From assembly GCA_031550085.1 (NCBI GenBank), contig JAVBOY010000052.1:1-63091 (forward strand): 63,091 bases of DNA, written 5' to 3'. Each line of letters opens with the position of its first letter. The first letter of the stretch is position 1. This DNA is from UBA4417 sp031550085. GTDB lineage: Bacteria; Bacteroidota; Bacteroidia; Bacteroidales; UBA4417. The notes below the pieces were generated by a model. That model made no database searches. It had not been told where the DNA came from and saw only the letters and a program-made list of their open reading frames with translations. This document shows, in pieces, positions 55,719 through 63,091 of this stretch. Made by a program: the position numbers and the translations under genes.

Positions 55719-57971
55719 ATGAAACGGAAATTTTTATTGGTTGCTATCATTTTACTGGTTGCGGGAGCAGTGATCTATTTTGCATCCTCTACCGATGCGG
55801 TAAAAAGGCAAGCCGCTAAGCTGATGCGGGTAGAGTTTATTCCCAACCAACAGTTCGAACTTAATCAAACACTTTCCTTATCGCAAAAAGACAGTATTTA
55901 CAACGATTTCCGCAACCATTGCCCTTTTCATTTTCAAATGCTGGGTTTGGCCAAATTTGCCGACAGCAGCTACGTGTTTGTCGCATCGGAACCGGCTCCC
56001 TTTGTACGCATCGACAGCGTAGTCAAAGTTTTCGAAAAATTCAACATCCATGCCGAAATCAAAACACATCCTGTGGGATACGACGGCTGGGTAAAAGATA
56101 TTGTGGTCTGTGTAGGTCGCGCTACTTCCGAAAATATTTCCAACCTGACCCGGAAATTGAACCAAATCCTATATTTATCCGATTACAAATCGCACGCGGT
56201 TCCGCTGCCTTTAAAAACATCCCGTGTTTACTTTTCCGGAGAGAAACTGAATTACCGCATTTCGCTTTCCGAAATCAACCAATGGTTTATCGAAGATCCG
56301 GAAGCGTTTGTCGAGTTGCCCGATACCGCAAAAACGTTTTCAATTCCCTCGATTCTCAAAGAGAAAAAAACGGGGGTATTTTACAGCCGCCAACCGGGTT
56401 TTGTTATCTGGAGCATTGATAAAAAAACGGATATTCACAAGCAGCAAACGGACATCCGGAAATTTACGCTGGACGCCGATTTGATTTTGGGTGCTGTTTC
56501 CGATTCTTCTTCCCTGGTAATCATCGGGCGCGAACGCGAATCGGATGTGATGGAATTGCCGCCGCTGAATGTGGAAACCGTTTTGTTGCTGGCTTCCATC
56601 AAAGACGGCGAACTTTCGCAAAGTCTGGATGTAAACGATTTGTTGGCAGGAAAAATGCCGAACGACAAAGACTGGTGTCCTACGTTTTTAAGTCCGCAAC
56701 TCGAGCATACGGAATTCGGGCATTTGCTTACCATTACCGATGTGTTGCTGAAAGACTGGTCGGAAAACGGTACGTTGCGCTATGAAAGTTATGACTATCC
56801 CAAGCCTGCCCATTATCCCTTCGACCGGCCGTTGTTCGGCAAACTGGGTTTGTCGGAATTGGTTTACAACTGGAATACGGCCAATACCATGTTTGCTTAC
56901 GATTACGACGGACTGAACTTGTATGCGCTCAACCGCACGGGATCGCTGCCGGTATCCTATTTCAATTCGCAGGCCAATTACATTTCGGCTGGACACGGGT
57001 ATGAAAACACGGCTTACAATTATTTTTCGGGGCTCTGCAATACCGACCTGATCCGCGTGGTACAATACACCAGCCTGTACCAGCTGTTTATCGACAACAA
57101 CATCATTTGCCGGGAAGATTCCGTAAATTATGCCGCCAAAAACAAGCCCTACCTTTTATTTTCTATCGTAAAAGGCTTGCTTACGAATATCAAAAATTTG
57201 AGTCCACAACGTTTGGATACGATTTCAAAAGAAGTGGGAAGCAAAAACTTTACCAAATACCAGCAAACGCATTTGCAAAAAGAAATTGCCGATTGGGAAC
57301 GCAACAATCATCAAACCCTGCCCGAGGATCGCCGAAAAGAAGTGTATGAAAACTCTTTAATGGTCAACCAATCCGCTATCCGCATCGGATTGAGTTCTTT
57401 GCAAAATCAACTGAAAAGCTTGGATGAGAAAAACTTCACCAACTTGTGCAAATTTTTGGCTTACCCGCGCGGAAATCAACTTTCCAATTCGGCCATCAAC
57501 CATATTTACGGGGTCGCACACAATGTAATCCGGACGATTTTTTCGTACAGCAAACCCAACCTGGGTAAATTGGGCGTTGATTTGTCGAACGTCAAAAACT
57601 TTTATTCCAATAGTTTGAAAAGCAGTTGTTCGCCTTGGATGAAAACGCCCTCGTTGATTATTTCCTACAATTCGCCACGACTGACGGGCGGACATAATTT
57701 ATCGTCTAAAATCCGGCGGGTAAACTCCATCAACGCCGACAAAGTAATTGTGGCGTCTAACCGCCCGCAATTTGTTCCCCGGGAAGAAACTCCGGTAAGT
57801 ACATCCGGTTCGCCTAAAGCGAATCCGAATCCGGGAAAAGCCAAACCTCAAAGCACAACAGCTTCTTCCAAGCCCCAACCCAACAAGGCGCTTACTCCTT
57901 CAGCCGGAAACCCCGTCCGCAAACGCACCGATGTTATTGCATCGCCAAATCGAACGCACCGGGGATTTTAA
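55719..57971 (+). CDS. Unknown protein with N-terminal membrane anchor
   Basis: 750 residues. One N-terminal helix (FLLVAIILLVAGAVIYFA) suggests a protein anchored in the inner membrane with a periplasmic body. The body has no motif I recognise; it has mixed strands and helices, a helical stretch at about 500-620, and a low-complexity tail of about 65 residues rich in P, S, K and N (after 685) ending in basic residues. It is the last gene before two tRNA genes on the other strand. No function is proposed. Confidence 0.8.
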   Translation: MKRKFLLVAIILLVAGAVIYFASSTDAVKRQAAKLMRVEFIPNQQFELNQTLSLSQKDSIYNDFRNHCPFHFQMLGLAKFADSSYVFVASEPAPFVRIDSVVKVFEKFNIHAEIKTHPVGYDGWVKDIVVCVGRATSENISNLTRKLNQILYLSDYKSHAVPLPLKTSRVYFSGEKLNYRISLSEINQWFIEDPEAFVELPDTAKTFSIPSILKEKKTGVFYSRQPGFVIWSIDKKTDIHKQQTDIRKFTLDADLILGAVSDSSSLVIIGRERESDVMELPPLNVETVLLLASIKDGELSQSLDVNDLLAGKMPNDKDWCPTFLSPQLEHTEFGHLLTITDVLLKDWSENGTLRYESYDYPKPAHYPFDRPLFGKLGLSELVYNWNTANTMFAYDYDGLNLYALNRTGSLPVSYFNSQANYISAGHGYENTAYNYFSGLCNTDLIRVVQYTSLYQLFIDNNIICREDSVNYAAKNKPYLLFSIVKGLLTNIKNLSPQRLDTISKEVGSKNFTKYQQTHLQKEIADWERNNHQTLPEDRRKEVYENSLMVNQSAIRIGLSSLQNQLKSLDEKNFTNLCKFLAYPRGNQLSNSAINHIYGVAHNVIRTIFSYSKPNLGKLGVDLSNVKNFYSNSLKSSCSPWMKTPSLIISYNSPRLTGGHNLSSKIRRVNSINADKVIVASNRPQFVPREETPVSTSGSPKANPNPGKAKPQSTTASSKPQPNKALTPSAGNPVRKRTDVIASPNRTHRGF

Positions 57972-57990
57972 CCAATCCGTTCGAAAAAAG

Positions 57991-58030
57991 AAAAGCCTCA
58001 CAAACACTCGTTTGTAAGGCTACAATTTTT
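57991..58030. terminator. Bidirectional terminator between the unknown gene and tRNA-Pro
   Basis: Stem AGCCT-CACAAAC / GTTTGT-AGGCT with loop ACTC. On the minus strand it is followed by a TTTTCTTTTTT run, serving the tRNA genes; on the plus strand by ACAATTTTT. Confidence 0.75.
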
Positions 58031-58053
58031 CCACCTGTTGTCCAGGCTTTTAG

Positions 58054-58128
58054 TCGGGGTGAAAGGATTCGAACCTTCGACCCCCTGGTCCCAAACCAGG
58101 TGCGCTAACCGGACTGCGCTACACCCCG
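58054..58128 (-). tRNA. tRNA-Pro (anticodon UGG)
   Basis: On the minus strand: acceptor CGGGGTG/CACCCCG, anticodon stem CCTGG/CCAGG with loop TTTGGGA (anticodon TGG), T arm with GGTTCGAATC. Discriminator A; CCA not encoded. Confidence 0.96.
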
Positions 58129-58138
58129 AGTCTCTTTG

Positions 58139-58225
58139 CGGTGAAGGGGGGATTCGAACCCCCGGTACCGTTTCCAGTACGACAGTTTAGCAAACTGTTG
58201 GTTTCAGCCACTCACCCACCTCACC
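58139..58225 (-). tRNA. tRNA-Ser (anticodon GCU)
   Basis: On the minus strand: acceptor GGTGAGG/CTTCACC with one G-U pair, anticodon stem ACAGT/ACTGT with loop TTGCTAA (anticodon GCT), and a long variable arm (TCGTACTGGAAACGGTACCG region), as in class II tRNAs. It is ten bases upstream of tRNA-Pro in the same transcript. Confidence 0.96.
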
Positions 58226-58368
58226 AAGAGCTTTTATTGAGGGTGCAAAATTAATAATTCCTTTTTGATATGCAACCTTTTTTTTATTTCTCGCATCTTT
58301 TTGGAGAAAGAAATAAGGTGACTTCTCTTTGAAGCGATACAATTGTTTAATTGTTAATCAATTAATGA

Positions 58369-59514
58369 TCACCTGAAATCTATTTTAGCCACAAGGGGGT
58401 AATGATCGGAATATGCTTTGGGAATTATTTTAAAATTAGTGACGTTCATACTCTTATCCAAAAAAATATAATCAATCCGTACTGGTAACAAAAATTCGGT
58501 GTATGTTTTTCCAAAACCTTTACCGGCCAGCACAAAAGAATCATTCAACTTTTTCCGGATCTGCTGATACGCATAGGATGTGGGCGTATCGTTAAAATCG
58601 CCGCACAAAATGACCCGGTAAGGCGATTGCGAAATAACTTGTTTCAAGGTTCTCACTTGAGGGGCACGGTACTGAAAACCTTTTTTCATTTTCGAAACAA
58701 TCGTCCGGAATCCCGACATTTTTGTGTTTTGAACATTGTTGTTTCCTATTTCGGAAACAAATTGGTAGTCATCTTTCCCAAAATGAAGCGATTTCAAATG
58801 GGTATTCAAAACCCGGATGGTATCCGTTTTGACAACAATATCGGTGATCAGACAATAATCGGCAAGCGAATTTGAAAAATCAACCCGCTCGGAGTAGACA
58901 ATCGGATACTTGCTAAACGTGGCCAATCCAAAATTTGAGGTTCTGTTTCCTTTTTTTATCAAAGAAACAAATTGATAGTCAAATCCATTCCGTTTAGCCA
59001 ATGCTTCGGTATTGTTATTTTTTACTCCATCTCCTTGATAATAATCCTGCAAACACAATACATCCGGATTTTCGCCGGAAATCAGTTCAAAAATTTGATT
59101 TCGCATGGCAGAAGGTTTGGTATTGCTCCAATTGTAAACGTCAAACTGGCGTACATTATAGGACATCAAAGTGATATCGCCGGTTGGCTTCCGGCTTTTT
59201 GCATGCCCGAATTGGATGTTTGAAGCAAAAAAAGAATACCCCAAAGCAATGGCTATTACTGAAATAAAAAAGGCCTTCCGTAAAAAAACTGCCCAAAAAA
59301 GGACAAAAAATACATTTGCCGCTAAAAAAACAGGGTATAAAAAACCAAAAAAGGCAAAAAACCAACCACGATCGGGAGGAATAAACGCAGCAAGGTAAGA
59401 AAGGCCCAAAACGAACACTGCTATTATATTCAGGAAGATTGCAAACTTTCTGAAAACTGCAGAAGTAATAGAGGGTTTCTTCGAGGATTTCGTCTTTTTA
59501 TTTTTTTCTGCCAT
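58369..59514 (-). CDS. Membrane-anchored endonuclease/exonuclease/phosphatase family protein
   Basis: 381 residues from ATG 59514 (an ATG five codons upstream is also possible). Three hydrophobic helices near 20-105 are followed by an EEP domain: LMSYNVRQFD near 117, VLCLQDYYQ near 151 (Gln replaces the usual Glu of the metal site), VLNTHLKSL near 236, LCGDFNDTP near 305, and IPKAYSDHYPLVAKI at the end. The fold is shared by DNase I, sphingomyelinase and inositol phosphatases. In Bacteroidota this membrane version is common and its substrate is unknown. Confidence 0.88.
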   Translation of the reverse strand: MAEKNKKTKSSKKPSITSAVFRKFAIFLNIIAVFVLGLSYLAAFIPPDRGWFFAFFGFLYPVFLAANVFFVLFWAVFLRKAFFISVIAIALGYSFFASNIQFGHAKSRKPTGDITLMSYNVRQFDVYNWSNTKPSAMRNQIFELISGENPDVLCLQDYYQGDGVKNNNTEALAKRNGFDYQFVSLIKKGNRTSNFGLATFSKYPIVYSERVDFSNSLADYCLITDIVVKTDTIRVLNTHLKSLHFGKDDYQFVSEIGNNNVQNTKMSGFRTIVSKMKKGFQYRAPQVRTLKQVISQSPYRVILCGDFNDTPTSYAYQQIRKKLNDSFVLAGKGFGKTYTEFLLPVRIDYIFLDKSMNVTNFKIIPKAYSDHYPLVAKIDFR

Positions 59515-59831
59515 TGTAGTACAAAACAAGAATTCCCATAATGGAACTTAAAAATCTTCAACCGGGAAACAAACCATCCAACATCTACCTGACCATCCTG
59601 CAGATTTCAAATTTCCCAAACGCTTTACAAATAGGGAAGCAATCAACGGTTCTTTTCTTTGAACAGATTCAGCATTGCAAAGTTACAAAACAGTTTCATA
59701 GATATTTTAAACTTCTGTAAAAAACAGAGGATCAAACACCTAGTAATAGTGTAGATTCCGGCTGAATTTTTTACAGCTTCCGGTGAACTTTCATTTCAAA
59801 AACCGCGTTATTAATTCTCATTTAAATTTAT

Positions 59832-59861
59832 TTTGAATAACGTTTATATCCTGTAATTTTG
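59832..59861 (+). promoter_or_regulatory. glmM promoter with both boxes
   Basis: TTTG at 59832-59835 (-33) and TAATTTTG at 59854-59861 (-7) are 18 bases apart, close to the Bacteroidota spacing. The start codon follows 17 bases later. The rest of the gap from 59530 shows nothing definite. Confidence 0.7.
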
Positions 59862-59878
59862 CAGTCAAATTAACCCAT

Positions 59879-61285
59879 ATGACCCTTATTAAAAGTATTT
59901 CAGGTATCCGGGGCACCATTGGAGGGAAACCCCACGAAGGCCTATCTCCATTGGAAATTGTACGTATTGTTTCAGCCTATGCATCTTTCATACAAAGCCG
60001 TTCCCAGAGAACCGATGCGACCGTCGTGGTCGGTTGTGACGCCCGTACATCCCGGTTTATGCTAAAGCAACTGGTTTCCGGTACGCTCATGGCGATGGGA
60101 ATTCACGTGATCGACCTGGATTTGAGTACCACACCCACTGTTGAAATGGCTGTAACCGGTTTGAATGCGCAAGGAGGAATTATTTTGACGGCAAGCCACA
60201 ACCCCATTCAATGGAACGCCTTAAAACTATTAAACGAACAAGGCGAATTTTTAAGTGAAACCGATGGTAGCGAACTGCTCTCCCTCTCCGATAGTGAAAA
60301 TTTTACCTATGCAGATGTTTCCAGATTAGGTACGTATTCAACCGCTTCCTATTTGGAAAAACATATTGAAAAAATATTGGAATTGCCGTTGGTAGATGCC
60401 GGTGCCATCCGCAATGCAAAACTCTCGGTAGTGGTCGATGCCGTCAATTCCGTCGGAGGTATTGCCATTCCGGCTTTACTCAAGGCTTTGGGCGTACACC
60501 AGATCCACGAACTATACTGTACCCCCAACGGGAACTTCCCCCACAACCCCGAACCCTTGCCCGAAAATTTACAAGAACTTGCCAACGAGGTGGTAAAAAA
60601 GAAGGCCCATTGCGGCTTTTCCGTTGATCCCGATGTCGATCGTTTGGCGATCGTACGCGAAGACGGAGAAATGTTTGGCGAAGAATATACACTGGTTGCA
60701 GTCGCCGATTATGTTCTGCAAAACACAAAAGGAGATACGGTTTCGAACCTTTCGTCAACCCGCGCTTTAAGCGATATTACCCAAAAACACGGGCAGCAAT
60801 ACCATCCTGCAGCGGTTGGAGAAGTAAATGTGGTTGAAAAAATGAAAGAAACCCATGCCATCATCGGAGGAGAAGGCAACGGTGGCGTCATTTATCCCGA
60901 ATTGCATTATGGACGGGATGCATTGGTTGGCATCGCGCTTTTTTTGACCCATTTGGCCAAATCGAAAAAATCCTGCTCGACCTTGCGTGAGGAGTATCCG
61001 TCTTACTACATCTCGAAAAATAAAATTACGTTGGAGAAAGGAATGAATGTGGACGAAATTTTACAAAAAATCGAGTCCAAATACCGTTCACACCCCATTA
61101 ATACGGTTGACGGAGTTCGAATTGATTTTAACAACGAATGGGTACATCTACGCAAATCAAATACCGAACCCATTATCCGGATTTACTCCGAAAGCAATTC
61201 CCTTGCAAAGGCCGATGTATTGGCCCGAAAAATTGTGGACGATATCAGCCAAATTATCAAGGGGCACGAAGTTTCGGTGCAATAA
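59879..61285 (+). CDS. glmM: Phosphoglucosamine mutase
   Basis: 468 residues, four-domain alpha-D-phosphohexomutase. Active serine loop LTASHNPIQWNALK near 102-115, metal loop DPDVDR near 250, sugar-binding GGEGNGGVIYPE near 327, and phosphate-binding RKSNTEPIIR near 425. The start MTLIKSISGIRGTIGGKPHEG is typical of the Bacteroidota GlmM group. It converts glucosamine-6-phosphate to glucosamine-1-phosphate for UDP-GlcNAc, the shared precursor of peptidoglycan and lipid A. A phosphomannomutase role is the main alternative. Confidence 0.88.
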   Translation: MTLIKSISGIRGTIGGKPHEGLSPLEIVRIVSAYASFIQSRSQRTDATVVVGCDARTSRFMLKQLVSGTLMAMGIHVIDLDLSTTPTVEMAVTGLNAQGGIILTASHNPIQWNALKLLNEQGEFLSETDGSELLSLSDSENFTYADVSRLGTYSTASYLEKHIEKILELPLVDAGAIRNAKLSVVVDAVNSVGGIAIPALLKALGVHQIHELYCTPNGNFPHNPEPLPENLQELANEVVKKKAHCGFSVDPDVDRLAIVREDGEMFGEEYTLVAVADYVLQNTKGDTVSNLSSTRALSDITQKHGQQYHPAAVGEVNVVEKMKETHAIIGGEGNGGVIYPELHYGRDALVGIALFLTHLAKSKKSCSTLREEYPSYYISKNKITLEKGMNVDEILQKIESKYRSHPINTVDGVRIDFNNEWVHLRKSNTEPIIRIYSESNSLAKADVLARKIVDDISQIIKGHEVSVQ

Positions 61286-61307
61286 AAAAAGCTTTCTGCA
61301 AAAAGCT
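61284..61307 (-). terminator. Candidate recR terminator
   Basis: On the minus strand, AGCTTT / AAAGCT stem followed by a run of seven Ts. The stem is short, so the call is moderate. Confidence 0.5.
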
Positions 61308-61348
61308 ATCGGATCAAAAACCGTCCTTGGAAGATTTCTTTTTGAAAA

Positions 61349-61972
61349 TCAACCTTCAAAACTGCTTTGGTAAGGTTGGCGAAGTGATATGGAACGTCCC
61401 AGCGTAACCTCATCGGTATATTCCAAATCGTCCCCAATCGGAATACCTCGCGCAATGGAGCTGAACAGAACCGGATACGATTGCAATTGTTTGAATATAT
61501 AAAAATTCGTCGTATCCCCTTCCACGGTAGAGGGCAATGCAAAAATAATTTCCTGGAAAGCGCCTTGCCTTATCCGGTCGACTAGGGACGAAATGCTAAG
61601 ATCATTTGGTCCGATGCCTTCCATCGGTGAAATCAAACCGCCCAAAACATGGTAAAGCCCTTTGAACTGTCCGGTATTCTCTATGGCCATCACATCCCGG
61701 ATATCAACCACGACACAAAGCAGGGAATGAGTCCGCAAAGGATTGCTGCATATGGCGCAAATAGGCGTATCCGAAACATTGTTGCATTCGGAACAGAACT
61801 GGATTTCATGGCGCATTTTTATAATCGCATTCCCCAACGATTCCGCATTTTGAACCGGAAGCTTCAAGATGTGCAAAGCCAAACGCAAAGCTGTTTTTTT
61901 ACCAATTCCGGGCAAGCGTGAAAGCTCATTAACCGCATTTTCAACCAGCAAAGACGAAAAGTTAGAATTCAT
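61349..61972 (-). CDS. recR: Recombination mediator protein RecR
   Basis: 207 residues from ATG 61972. N-terminal helix-hairpin-helix (LSRLPGIGKKTALRLALHIL), four-cysteine zinc finger (FCSECNNVSDTPICAICSNP near 57-76), Toprim domain (LLCVVVDIRDVMAIE, then GLYHVLGGLISPMEGIGPNDL) and C-terminal RGIPIGDDLEYTDEVTL. It loads RecA on single-stranded gaps with RecO. A frame upstream to 62026 exists, but the -7 box at 62005-62012 lies inside it, favouring the shorter start. Confidence 0.96.
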   Translation of the reverse strand: MNSNFSSLLVENAVNELSRLPGIGKKTALRLALHILKLPVQNAESLGNAIIKMRHEIQFCSECNNVSDTPICAICSNPLRTHSLLCVVVDIRDVMAIENTGQFKGLYHVLGGLISPMEGIGPNDLSISSLVDRIRQGAFQEIIFALPSTVEGDTTNFYIFKQLQSYPVLFSSIARGIPIGDDLEYTDEVTLGRSISLRQPYQSSFEG

Positions 61973-62004
61973 CACAAAATTAGAAAGTGGAACCAAATTT
62001 GCAG

Positions 62005-62012
62005 CAAAACTA
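62005..62012 (-). promoter_or_regulatory. -7 box of recR
   Basis: On the minus strand TAGTTTTG fits TAnnTTTG, 32 bases before the start codon at 61972. Confidence 0.55.
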
Positions 62013-62158
62013 CAAACATTCTGCATCCAATAAAGTATTATTTTTGACGTTAATTTTTAACTTATCATACCATCCGATTCTTGATCGCAATTGCCAAAGC
62101 AGGCGTGCGTAAGCCTCAAAAGTATGTAAGTCTGTTGGATTCAATTTTTATCACACAC

Positions 62159-62905
62159 ATGAAAAAGAGCCTTCTTCTTGTTTCCTGCTTTTTTATCACA
62201 TTTTTGACCGCCTTTGGCCAAAATTCACCGAATCAGACCGATGCCAAAGGTCGTAAACAAGGCGAATGGAAAAAAAAGTCCCCTGATGGAAAGGTTTTAT
62301 ACCAGGGGCAATTTAAAGATGACATCCCGGTAGGGAAATTCACTTATTACGATGAAAAGGGGAAAGTTTCTACTATTTTAGAATATTCCGAAGCGGGAAA
62401 ACGTGCTTTTTCAACCAGCTTCTACCCTTCCGGGAAAAAGAAAGCCGAGGGAGAATACTATTTGAAGAAAAAAAACGGGAAATGGAAGTATTACTCCGAA
62501 ATTGAAACCCTGATTTCCGATGAACAATATGAAAATGGCGTCTCTACGGGTTCCTGGAATACTTATTACGACAACGGAGGCGTACTGGAAACCTATTCGT
62601 GGAAAAACGGGAAGAAGCAAGGAGAATGGAAGCAGTTTTATACTGATGGCGTATTAAAGAATAAAGCCTTTTATGAAAACGGCATTCTTCAAGGACGGAT
62701 GGATCATTATTACCCATCCGGAAAACAAATGATTATCGGGTACTACAAAGACGGAGCCGAAGACGGCGAATGGACGAATTTCAAAGAAAGCGGTGAGAAA
62801 GAAAGTGTTTTCACCTACAAATCAGGCGCTTTGCTGTACAAACTCTATTATGATAAAGAGCTTGAAAAAGAACTGAACTCCAAAGGCGAAAAGATTGCCG
62901 AATAA
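62159..62905 (+). CDS. Exported MORN-variant repeat protein (YwqK-like)
   Basis: 248 residues from ATG 62159, which starts a clean signal peptide (LLLVSCFFITFLTAFGQ). The rest is about nine short repeats of the form G-x-W-x-x-Y-x-x-x-G (QGEWKKKSPDG, GKFTYYDEKG, NGKWKYYSEIE, TGSWNTYYDNG, QGEWKQFYTDG, QGRMDHYYPSG, DGEWTNFKESG), the MORN variant that YwqK-type proteins carry. Predicted periplasmic or surface; partner unknown. A longer frame from 62081 would bury the signal peptide. Confidence 0.87.
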   Translation: MKKSLLLVSCFFITFLTAFGQNSPNQTDAKGRKQGEWKKKSPDGKVLYQGQFKDDIPVGKFTYYDEKGKVSTILEYSEAGKRAFSTSFYPSGKKKAEGEYYLKKKNGKWKYYSEIETLISDEQYENGVSTGSWNTYYDNGGVLETYSWKNGKKQGEWKQFYTDGVLKNKAFYENGILQGRMDHYYPSGKQMIIGYYKDGAEDGEWTNFKESGEKESVFTYKSGALLYKLYYDKELEKELNSKGEKIAE

Positions 62906-62955
62906 AAAAATTATCTGTTTCATTGTTATAAAAATAAAAACCCCTTTCGGGCAGG

Positions 62956-62985
62956 AGTGGTCGGAAGAAATTCCGGCCACTTTTT
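62956..62985 (+). terminator. Rho-independent terminator after the MORN-repeat gene
   Basis: Stem AGTGGTCGG / CCGGCCACT (one G-U) with an 8-nt loop, followed by TTTTT. Confidence 0.88.
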
Positions 62986-63016
62986 ATTTATATCTATTTA
63001 ATAATCAGTAATTTAA

Positions 63017-63047
63017 TTTGTGTTATCAATTTATTTGATTATCTTTG
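63017..63047 (+). promoter_or_regulatory. Promoter at the right edge, both boxes
   Basis: TTTG at 63017-63020 and TATCTTTG at 63040-63047 are 19 bases apart, the best consensus promoter in the window. It drives the gene starting at 63069. Confidence 0.75.
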
Positions 63048-63063
63048 TGCTATGATAATCAAA
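63034..63063. promoter_or_regulatory. Inverted-repeat operator over the -7 box
   Basis: TTTGATTATC and GATAATCAAA are perfect 10-base inverted repeats separated by 10 bases. The left arm overlaps the -7 box and the right arm covers the likely transcription start, as expected for a repressor site. Confidence 0.7.
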
Positions 63064-63068
63064 TAATT

Positions 63069-63091
63069 ATGGCAGTATTTAAAGATCATAG
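63069..63091 (+). CDS. Start of an unidentified gene (runs off the window)
   Basis: ATG 63069 opens MAVFKDH and continues past the edge. It sits 21 bases downstream of a consensus promoter with an operator-like palindrome, so a real regulated gene is likely. Seven residues are too few to identify it. Confidence 0.55.

Overview
The window is a chromosomal segment of a Bacteroidota bacterium, most likely of the order Bacteroidales. Direct signs are many -7 boxes of the Bacteroidota type (TAnnTTTG), a PorQ-type type IX secretion (T9SS) protein, a 4127-residue surface protein ending in a T9SS type A sorting domain, and Bacteroidota-style lipoproteins and outer membrane barrels. I cannot name a genus from sequence alone.

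Layout. 1-7832 is an A+T-rich accessory operon: the end of hsdM, an hsdS with an extra C-terminal domain, a DUF4062 protein, an AlbA/Schlafen-type ATPase, hsdR and a YgjP-like metallopeptidase, all overlapping or nearly touching. A truncated reading frame at 7835 marks the probable island edge. 7939-18422 is core: a polysaccharide deacetylase-like gene, an unpaired cytochrome bd subunit I, a Kef-type antiporter, rarA, kdsA, a glycosyltransferase, lpxB and tRNA-Arg. 18490-26919 (minus) is a TetR-TolC-HlyD-ABC drug-efflux-like cluster, split between its two ATPase genes by a Y1 (RAYT-like) transposase set inside an array of REP-like hairpins. 27269-35623 is porQ, tex, a beta-barrel protein, an esterase and a pair of M16 peptidases. 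35624-37426 is non-coding and crowded with REP-like hairpins and a 22-bp minisatellite. 37427-49810 is the giant T9SS adhesin. 50396-62905 holds a multi-domain iron-sulfur flavoprotein, a CD225/DUF2752 pair, a lipoprotein, an unknown membrane-anchored protein, tRNA-Pro and tRNA-Ser, a membrane EEP phosphatase, glmM, recR and a MORN-repeat protein. A new gene starts at the right edge behind a clear promoter and operator.

How parts relate. PorQ probably serves export of proteins like the giant adhesin. kdsA, lpxB and glmM serve envelope precursor synthesis. The transposase-like gene and the hairpins, which share one outline (AAAGATGTC followed by a 5-bp stem and 3-nt loop, with compensating stem changes), look like a RAYT/REP partnership with outlying copies at 36.0-37.2 kb. 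A second, unrelated family of mosaic intergenic repeats fills the gaps around rarA, kdsA, the glycosyltransferase and hlyD.

The most unusual items are the RAYT/REP module inside an efflux operon, the type I restriction operon carrying two extra genes and an extended HsdS, the mosaic spacer family, and the giant adhesin with an internal near-duplicate cassette.
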